Under the pieces are notes generated by a model. It searched no databases, was not told the origin of the DNA, and saw nothing but the letters and a program-made list of their open reading frames with translations. Of a stretch of 25,399 nucleotides of DNA, positions 20,112 through 25,399 are shown piece by piece; within the stretch, counting starts at the first letter, position 1; the number at the start of each line of letters is the position of its first letter. A program made the translations under genes and the position numbers. Source of the DNA: an uncultured Gemella sp. (GTDB lineage Bacteria; Bacillota; Bacilli; Staphylococcales; Gemellaceae); assembly GCA_927911695.1 (NCBI GenBank), contig CAKMQO010000202.1, positions 1 to 25,399 on the forward strand, in the 5' to 3' direction.

Positions 20112-21135
20112 CTAGCTTAAGATTAAGTCTACTAATTCTTTAGCTTCTACATTTCCGAAGTAGTGAGTTAAATCAATACTTCCTAATGCTTCTAGTAAGT
20201 CTTCTTCTTTTTACTCTTACTCCGATAAGTTTTTCTTCTACGTCACGTACGTTACCTTTACCGAAGAAGTCTCCGTAAATTTTCGCTTTTGTAATACGTC
20301 CTTCTTCAACTTCTAAGCTGAAATCAACTGTTCCAATCGCAAGGTGAGCATCACGGTTGTAGTTGTAACGTGGTGATTTTCCATAGTTCCAATCCCAGTT
20401 ACGGTATTTTTCATCTGCTAATTTTTCAATTGCAGCCCAGTCTTCATCAGTAAGTTCATATCTCTTCGCATCTTTAATATCTTCGATTCCCATTAATCCA
20501 CAGATAATTAAGTTTTTGAACTCATCGATTGTTACGTTTTGGTATTCAGGTTTTAATAGTTCACGCATACCCATTACACGTGCTCTTACTGATTCAATAC
20601 CTTTTGACTCGATTTTTTTACGGTTTGGAGTTAAAGCATTAACCATCGCTTCGTAGTTTACATCAAGAAGTAATGAATATCCTCCGTAGATTTTACCACG
20701 TACTAATGTCATCGCAGCTCCACTTACTTTTTTACCACGAGCAGTTAAGTCGTTACGTCCTCTTTGTTCAACTTCTGTAGCTCCTAGGCTGTGTAATACA
20801 TCTACTGCTGGTTGGTAGAATTTTTTGTAGTTTCCATATACATCAGTATCTCCAGGCATTAAGAAACATACGTTAACAGCACCGTTATCAACGTATACAG
20901 CTCCACCACCTGTATCACGACGAACTAGGATAATATCTTTTTCTTTCATGTAGTCGTGGTTTACTTCAGTTTCAGCATTTTGGAATAATCCGATTTCTAC
21001 TTTTGGTTCGCAGTAATATGGGAAGATTACAGTCTCATCGATATCGATGTTGTTAAGCACGTAAACTTGCATCGCCATTACTAGCGCTCCATCTGGTAAA
21101 TATTTTCCGTTTCTAATTGGTTCTATTAAATACAT
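20112..21135 (-). CDS. Lipoate-protein ligase A, copy 1 (frame broken near C-terminus)
   Basis: Cytoplasmic lipoate ligase, first gene of the lipoylation operon. It shows LVRRDTGGGAVYVD (about residues 71-83), GRNDLTARGKKVSGAAM (127-142, likely catalytic Lys 135/136), KIYGGYSLLLDVNY and the C-terminal WNYGKSPRYNYNRD. The frame as read ends in KRRRLTRSIRKY at 20173, but one extra T in the five-T run 20208-20212 explains this: the corrected frame reads VKEEDLLEALGSIDLTHYFG and stops at 20112, matching copy 2 and giving 340 residues. Clearly a paralogue of copy 2, with long identical blocks. The start follows AAAGGAGAAAG. The upstream region has a TGCGAA/TTCGCA inverted repeat. Target protein is probably GcvH-L, though two ligases may divide work between GcvH-L and the E2 subunits of the dehydrogenase complexes. 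Confidence 0.87.
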
Positions 21136-21303
21136 AATTCTTTCTCCTTTATTTGTTAATTTTTGTTAATGTATTTTTTTAGCTAATATAATTTTTATTA
21201 CAGCCTTATTATAATTTAATCTGCAATATTATAAAATCTCATTGCGAATTTTTTCGCAGTCTATGTTATACACTTGATGCGCACTACCTGAAAAGTTATT
21301 ACA
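21136..21303. other. Upstream region of the lplA operon
   Basis: Divergent AT-rich region. On the minus strand several TATAAT words are present, but no -35 box is convincing. The inverted repeat at 21243-21258 lies within the likely promoter region. Confidence 0.4.
21243..21258. promoter_or_regulatory. Perfect inverted repeat TGCGAA-N4-TTCGCA, possible operator
   Basis: Six-base perfect arms around TTTT, about 110 bases before the lplA copy 1 start and near TATAAT words on that strand. The size fits a dimeric repressor site. No regulator can be assigned. Confidence 0.35.
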
Positions 21304-21483
21304 AGGCTGACCCAAAAGGCCTAAATTTTTAAAAAGTGTATATGAGAACTCATAGACGCAGTGGTTTATTGATATCTAAAATCGCTTTAGAAAAGCTTTT
21401 TAGATATCTAATAAACTATGGCAGGGGGTGAACTCGACAAAATCATTGTTTTCTTCGAAATCACGATTTTTGAGTCACTCCCA
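21304..21483. repeat. Dispersed three-hairpin repeat, copy C
   Basis: Aligned with copy B through AGAACTCATAGACGCAGTGG and the middle hairpin with arms TTTATTGATATCTAAA and TTTAGATATCTAATAAA, then the right hairpin GGGGTGAACTC/GAGTCACTCCC. The left hairpin is AGGC/GCCT rather than AGGGCT/AGCCCT. It ends about 25 bases before the -10 box of the tehB-like gene. Any open frame through it is an accident of the repeat. Confidence 0.85.
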
Positions 21484-21506
21484 TTATTTTATTTTTATAT
21501 TTTACA

Positions 21507-21515
21507 TGATATAAT
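21507..21515 (+). promoter_or_regulatory. Extended -10 promoter of the tehB-like gene
   Basis: TGATATAAT, an extended -10 (TGnTATAAT), without a good -35; the AGGAG ribosome site and ATG at 21550 follow. Confidence 0.5.
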
Positions 21516-21549
21516 GAAATTAAACTTAACCGTCAATAAGGAGATTAGT

Positions 21550-22422
21550 ATGACAAAAAACTTAGTATGCTATAAACGATTACCACTTTGGACAGCCGAA
21601 ACACTCCCTGAACCTTTTAGACATAAACACAATACTAGAAAAGACGTCTGGGCAAAATTAACTATTCTTAAAGGAAAACTCCAATTTACAGAATTAACTG
21701 AAGATAATGAAGTTGTTAAGGAGCATATATTTACACCTGAGAGTAATATTCCATTCGTGGAACCACAAGCATGGCACCGTGTTGCACCGTTAACTGATGA
21801 TTTAGAATGTTTCTTAGAGTTTTACTGCGAACCAAAAAATTATTTCAAAAACAAATACGATATTAACCCTGCTCATTCTGAAGTAGTAGAAGCACTGTCG
21901 ACTATTAAACCTTGTAAAACATTGGACTTAGGATCTGGTCAAGGACGCAACTCGTTATTCCTTTCTAAACTTGGTTTTGAAGTGACGGCTGTAGACAACA
22001 ATATTCCTGCTCTTGAATTTTTAATGGAAACATCTAAAATCGAAAATTTAGATATTAAAATAGGAAGCTATGATATAAATACAGCAGCACTTAGAAATAC
22101 CTATGACTTCATTCTTTCAACAGTAGTATTAATGTTTATCGAAGAACAATCTATACCTAATGTTATTAAAAATATGCAAGACCAAACTAATATAGGTGGC
22201 TATAATTTAATAGTAGCCGCAATGTCTACTGATGATGCACCTTGCCCTCTACCTTTCCCTTTTACTTTTAAAGAAAATGAACTTAAAGAATATTATAAAG
22301 ACTGGGAATTTATTAAATATAATGAGGATTTTGGACAACTTCATAAGACCGATGCTAATGGTAATAGGTTTAAACTACGTTTTGCTACTATGCTAGCTAA
22401 AAAATTAAATAATTTTTTGTAA
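21550..22422 (+). CDS. tehB: TehB-type SAM-dependent methyltransferase (tellurite resistance family)
   Basis: Cytoplasmic class I methyltransferase of 290 residues, close to the long TehB form found in Haemophilus. The N-terminal part (about 1-95) is the TehB-specific cupin-like domain (LPLWTAETLPEPFRHKHNT, WAKLTILKGKLQF, EPQAWHRVAP). The C-terminal part holds the SAM-binding motif I TLDLGSGQGRNSLFLSKLG followed by VTAVDNN. The family methylates tellurite and related oxyanions; the physiological substrate is uncertain. The start at 21550 is set by AAGGAG eight bases upstream; the same frame stays open back to 21418, but that part is the dispersed repeat. It is a single gene with no clear terminator before the next promoter ten bases downstream. 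Confidence 0.87.
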   Translation: MTKNLVCYKRLPLWTAETLPEPFRHKHNTRKDVWAKLTILKGKLQFTELTEDNEVVKEHIFTPESNIPFVEPQAWHRVAPLTDDLECFLEFYCEPKNYFKNKYDINPAHSEVVEALSTIKPCKTLDLGSGQGRNSLFLSKLGFEVTAVDNNIPALEFLMETSKIENLDIKIGSYDINTAALRNTYDFILSTVVLMFIEEQSIPNVIKNMQDQTNIGGYNLIVAAMSTDDAPCPLPFPFTFKENELKEYYKDWEFIKYNEDFGQLHKTDANGNRFKLRFATMLAKKLNNFL

Positions 22423-22431
22423 GCTACTTTT

Positions 22432-22460
22432 TTGACACTGTTATCAACCCATGTTATAAT
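22432..22460 (+). promoter_or_regulatory. Consensus sigma-A promoter of the ykoEDC operon
   Basis: Perfect TTGACA, 17-base spacer, perfect TATAAT, placed directly before the TPP riboswitch. Confidence 0.9.
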
Positions 22461-22473
22461 TTTACCAATCATT

Positions 22474-22552
22474 AAAACATTTGGGGTGCTTTTAAGCTGA
22501 GATTATACCCATAGAACCTGATGTTGTTAGTACAACCGTAGGAAAATGTTTA
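22474..22552 (+). ncRNA. TPP riboswitch (THI-box)
   Basis: All conserved blocks are present in order: GGGGTGC (22483-22489), GCTGAGAT (22496-22503), ACCCATAGAACCTGAT, GTTAGTAC (22526-22533), CGTAGGAAA. The P1 stem is AAACATTT pairing with AAATGTTT at the two ends. It senses thiamine pyrophosphate and lies in the leader of ykoEDC, so binding should lower expression of the transporter when the vitamin is plentiful. Confidence 0.95.
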
Positions 22553-22597
22553 TTTTTAATCAAGTTTATTTTAAAGTATATATATAATTTAAAAATA

Positions 22598-22633
22598 CCT
22601 CTTGTTGTTTTAATGAATACAAATAACAGGAGG
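22598..22633 (+). promoter_or_regulatory. Hairpin covering the ykoE ribosome binding site (expression platform)
   Basis: CCTCTTGTTGTTT (22598-22610) pairs along all thirteen bases, with two G-U pairs, with AAATAACAGGAGG (22621-22633), hiding the AGGAGG ribosome site. TTTTTCTT follows at once, so the same stem could also work as an intrinsic terminator. It is the likely output switch of the TPP riboswitch. Confidence 0.75.
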
Positions 22634-22641
22634 TTTTTCTT

Positions 22642-23198
22642 ATGAAAAATGGTCTACAAAGGACATTATTATTTTAGCTTTAATAGGTTTCTTATTCGGA
22701 GGAATATTCCTTGCCGCTGGTTGGGTATACGCTATTCTAGAGACAGCACTTACTCCATTAGGGTATGCACCTTTTGCAAATTCAATTTTATTTGGGTTGT
22801 GGGTTATGGCTGCGCCGGTTGCTGCAGTATTAATTAAAAAACCTGGTAGTGCTACACTTGGAGAAGTTCTAGGCGCTTTAGCTGAAATGCTATATGGTTC
22901 ATTTTTCGGAGCTGCAGTTCTTGTTTCAGGTTTGGTCCAAGGATTAGGATCTGAGTTTGGATTTTTCATTACTAAATACAAACGTTATGATTCAAAATCA
23001 CTATTTCTTTCTGCAATAGGTATTACTGTCTTCAGCTTTGTATATGAATATTTCAAACTTGGTTATGAAGCATATTCTACAGGTATGATCATAGCATTGT
23101 TTGTTGTTCGTTTTATTTCTGTAGTAGTTTTCGGAGTTATCTGCGTTAAACTAATCTTAAACATCGTAAATAAAGTACAAAACAGTGGTAGTAAATAA
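22642..23198 (+). CDS. ykoE: YkoE, substrate-binding membrane subunit of a thiamine/hydroxymethylpyrimidine ECF-type transporter (frame broken)
   Basis: Membrane S-component of about 185 residues that captures the substrate; YkoEDC systems are predicted to import hydroxymethylpyrimidine or thiamine. Features: ALIGFLFGGIFLAAGWVYAI, PFANSILFGLWVMAAPVAA, LGALAEMLYGSFFG and later helices, about five hydrophobic segments, ending NIVNKVQNSGSK. The ATG at 22642 follows AGGAGG. The frame is lost after MKN because one T is missing at 22650/22651; with it restored the protein reads MKNWSTKDIIILALIG and runs unbroken to 23198. The stop overlaps the ATG of ykoD by one base (TAATG), a sign of coupled translation. 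Control is by the TPP riboswitch. Confidence 0.88.
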
Positions 23199-24568
23199 TG
23201 AATATCATAGAAATCAATAATTTTTCTTTGAAAATTAAAGATAAAGTCTTATTTGATAACGTTAGTTTAAAAATAAAAGAACATAGTTGGTTAGTCTTAA
23301 CCGGAAATATTGGTAGTGGTAAGTCTACCCTGCTTCGTACTATTTGTAAATTAAATAAAGAACATTATGAGGGAGTAATTACTTACAAAGGGAAAAATAT
23401 TGTTGATATTCCTATGCAAGAACACGTTAAAAATATTGGCTATGTCATGCAGCATGCAATTAATCAGTTTGTTATGCCTACTTTGGAAGAAGAGATAATC
23501 TTTGCATTAGAGAACCTATGTCTAGAACCACAGGTTATTAACGAAAAACTGGATTATGCTTTATCTATTACAAATACTCGTGAAATTTCTACAAAACATA
23601 TCCATACATTATCTGGAGGAGAACGTCAACGAGCTGCTTTTGCAGTAGCATTAGCAATGGGAAGTGAAGTTCTAATTTTAGATGAACCTTTTGCAAATGT
23701 CGATAAAAAGACTCGTAATTCTCTATTAACTCTTCTGAAAGACTTAAATAACCATGGTGTGACTATAATTGTGTGCGATCATGAGCATCATCTATACTTG
23801 AACTATGCAGATACCTTTACTTATCTTTCTAATGGGAATTTAGAGTTAGTAACAAATCCAACTTCTAAAAATTCTAATGTGAAGTTATGTAACAATACTC
23901 AATCTGAACAAATCTTAAGACTAGAAAACATTTCTATACAACAAGGAAAAAAAGAATTATTAAATGTCGATGATTTTCATATATTTAAAGGCATTACGAC
24001 TTTAACAGGAGATAATGGAACAGGAAAAACAACATTATTACATGCTATTTCACAATTAAAAAAATACGAAGGAAAAATATACTTCAATGAAGAAAAGGTA
24101 AAAAAATCAAGGAAGTTATATAAAAAAATAAGTACTTGTTTACAAGATGCATTTCAACAGTTTATTAGCTTGATGCCTCGCGAAGAGATTTCAATGCAAA
24201 AAGATATTTGGGAACATGCTACCTTATGGCAAGAGAGACTTTTAAAAGAATTTGATTTAGAAAAAGAGCTTGATAAAAGCCTCTATTATTATAGTGGAGG
24301 TCAACGAAAACTTATTCAACTTATGTGTTTATTAAGCCAAAAAACTGAACTATTGCTTCTTGATGAACCCTTTACCCATCTTGATAAAAGAGCATGTTCA
24401 TTTATAATGGATTGGATTGAAGAAAATAAAAGACTTGCTGGACAATCATTTATTATTGTCAGTCATAGGTTAGAACCACTAAATAATAGGAGCGATTATC
24501 ATATTGAAATTTTAAATAATACGCTACATTATATAAAGGAGGATTGTTATGAAAAAGAAAATAATTAG
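23198..24568 (+). CDS. ykoD: YkoD, duplicated ABC ATPase of the thiamine/HMP ECF-type transporter
   Basis: Cytoplasmic energising subunit of 456 residues with two fused ABC ATPase domains. Domain 1: Walker A GNIGSGKST (about residues 36-44), signature LSGGERQRAAF, Walker B VLILDEPFANVD, H-loop region VCDHEHH. Domain 2: Walker A GDNGTGKTT (about 270), signature YYSGGQRKLIQL, Walker B LLLLDEPFTHLD, H-loop IIVSHRLEP. All key residues are present in both halves, so both can probably bind ATP. It overlaps ykoE by one base upstream and ykoC by 20 bases downstream. Confidence 0.93.
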   Translation: MNIIEINNFSLKIKDKVLFDNVSLKIKEHSWLVLTGNIGSGKSTLLRTICKLNKEHYEGVITYKGKNIVDIPMQEHVKNIGYVMQHAINQFVMPTLEEEIIFALENLCLEPQVINEKLDYALSITNTREISTKHIHTLSGGERQRAAFAVALAMGSEVLILDEPFANVDKKTRNSLLTLLKDLNNHGVTIIVCDHEHHLYLNYADTFTYLSNGNLELVTNPTSKNSNVKLCNNTQSEQILRLENISIQQGKKELLNVDDFHIFKGITTLTGDNGTGKTTLLHAISQLKKYEGKIYFNEEKVKKSRKLYKKISTCLQDAFQQFISLMPREEISMQKDIWEHATLWQERLLKEFDLEKELDKSLYYYSGGQRKLIQLMCLLSQKTELLLLDEPFTHLDKRACSFIMDWIEENKRLAGQSFIIVSHRLEPLNNRSDYHIEILNNTLHYIKEDCYEKENN

Positions 24569-25205
24569 TCCTACTCTTACCCTTATTATAATGGTATTAA
24601 CTATCTGGATTTCATTTAGCAAGCTATTAGTACCAAATATTATTATAATCGCTACAACAATATGTTTACTTCTATTATCAAAATATTGGAATAAACTTCT
24701 AATTTTTATTTTTCTACCTCTCCTACCTGCTATAGGTTCTGCTTGGGCTATCATTGTTCATAGTTCTAATTATAGATATGCTCTTTTAATTTTCACTAGG
24801 ACATATAGCTTTGCAGCCTTAGGATTAATCTTAGCAACATATATTTCACTTGTAGAATTACTAAAATATTTTGAACAACATGGACTTTCTTCAAATATCG
24901 TATACGGACTCTTAGTAGTAATTCAAGCATTACCAAGAATACAATATGAAACTCAAATGATTACAAAATCAAGTCGTCTTCGTGGTATATTTTTACCGTT
25001 TTGGTCACCTTATTACTATGCTAAAGCTATATTTATCGCGTTAACTTGGCAACCTCAAATATCCGAGGCTATGACAATCCATGCTTATGAAGACTTCAAA
25101 GCTCGAACACATTATAATAAATATACTATTGATAAAATCAAAAGTTTCTTTATTATAGTACTTTTCTCAATACTATTATTACTTTTATTAATCATAAATA
25201 AATAA
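24549..25205 (+). CDS. ykoC: YkoC, EcfT-type transmembrane subunit of the thiamine/HMP transporter
   Basis: Membrane protein of 218 residues with about five hydrophobic segments, the energy-coupling T component that links the ATPase to YkoE. The coupling-helix regions appear as QMITKSSRLRGI and EAMTIHAYEDFKARTHY, matching the conserved Ala-Arg-Gly/Arg-type motifs of EcfT. A strong AAGGAGG site lies six bases before the ATG inside the end of ykoD. Last gene of the operon. Confidence 0.9.
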   Translation: MKKKIISPTLTLIIMVLTIWISFSKLLVPNIIIIATTICLLLLSKYWNKLLIFIFLPLLPAIGSAWAIIVHSSNYRYALLIFTRTYSFAALGLILATYISLVELLKYFEQHGLSSNIVYGLLVVIQALPRIQYETQMITKSSRLRGIFLPFWSPYYYAKAIFIALTWQPQISEAMTIHAYEDFKARTHYNKYTIDKIKSFFIIVLFSILLLLLLIINK

Positions 25206-25240
25206 AAAGATGCCATCATGGATAAAACCCATGATGGCAT
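25202..25240 (-). terminator. Rho-independent terminator between ykoC and the tRNA gene
   Basis: Perfect 12-base stem ATGCCATCATGG/CCATGATGGCAT with a seven-base loop. On the minus strand it is followed by a T run, so it ends the tRNA transcript; on the plus strand the stem may still stop the ykoEDC message. Confidence 0.85.
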
Positions 25241-25266
25241 TACTATGTTCAAAAAATAAAAAAAAC

Positions 25267-25364
25267 TGGCGGGAATGTGTGGGAATCGAACCCACCCAAG
25301 AGGCTCTTAACCCCTCATACTACGTTTTGAAGACTAGAGTAGCACACCAGAACTCATCACTCCC
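25267..25364 (-). tRNA. selC: Probable tRNA-Sec (anticodon UCA)
   Basis: A 98-base tRNA-like gene with encoded CCA. On the minus strand it starts GGGAGTG, pairing with CATTCCC at the 3' end. T arm GTGGG-TTCGATT-CCCAC is perfect; the long variable arm is GAGG/CCTC; the D loop is a short TGGT, as in selenocysteine tRNA. The anticodon loop CTTCAAA places UCA, which reads UGA. Length 98 and the extra-long variable arm exclude most classes and favour Sec over Ser or Leu. Oddities: the anticodon stem CTAGT/ACGTAG needs a bulged G to pair, and the eighth acceptor pair is A-A, so a base error or a degraded gene is possible. Confidence 0.65.
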
Positions 25365-25399
25365 ATATATGTTATATTATATCAATAAATACAACATAA

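Noticed and set aside
21418..21549. N-terminal extension of the tehB-like protein
   Set aside because: The extension lies in the dispersed repeat and promoter; ATG at 21550 has a good ribosome site and matches the family N-terminus.
25267..25364. tRNA-Leu with anticodon CAA
   Set aside because: Setting the loop as TTCAAAA leaves the anticodon stem mostly unpaired, and 98 bases is too long for typical tRNA-Leu.

Overview
The window comes from a low-GC Firmicute, most likely a Gemella species or close relative. This is inferred from AT-rich DNA, AGGAGG-type ribosome binding sites, YSIRK-like signal peptides, two large surface zinc metalloproteases of peptidase family M26 (the IgA1 protease/Zmp family of oral streptococci and Gemella), and an LplA/GcvH-L lipoylation locus like those of staphylococci and streptococci. 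No database search was possible, so the genus is a judgement.

Layout, left to right. Positions 1-2250 (minus strand) hold a FabK-like enoyl-ACP reductase and a YeiH/UPF0324 membrane protein. Positions 2247-14353 hold two M26 proteases, one on each strand, with a YjiH-type nucleoside-recognition membrane protein between them. Positions 14667-16907 (minus) hold a DeoR-family repressor, an RDD membrane protein and YebC. Positions 17192-21135 (minus) hold a lipoylation module: LplA, an Old Yellow Enzyme-like flavin oxidoreductase, a second LplA, and a short GcvH-like carrier protein. Positions 21550-22422 (plus) hold a TehB-type methyltransferase. Positions 22432-25205 (plus) hold a TPP riboswitch controlling a ykoEDC transporter for thiamine or its pyrimidine precursor. 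The right edge carries a tRNA with anticodon UCA that looks like tRNA-Sec (minus).

How the genes work together. The two LplA ligases and GcvH-L should form a dedicated lipoyl-attachment system, with the flavin oxidoreductase as a likely redox partner; the macrodomain and sirtuin of the well-studied S. aureus and S. pyogenes loci are absent here. The riboswitch, a strong hairpin over the ribosome binding site and ykoEDC form a self-contained vitamin-controlled uptake operon. The M26 proteases are cell-wall-anchored virulence or colonisation factors with different middle domains.

Two points affect the whole window. First, eight genes carry single-base frame breaks, ten in all, mostly one extra A/T in a homopolymer; even the housekeeping gene yebC has two. 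This pattern points to sequencing or assembly error rather than gene decay, so the coordinates given for those genes are frame-corrected. Second, a dispersed non-coding element made of up to three hairpins occurs at 14486-14660 and 21304-21483, and its right hairpin again at 1-56; it may be a MITE-like family.
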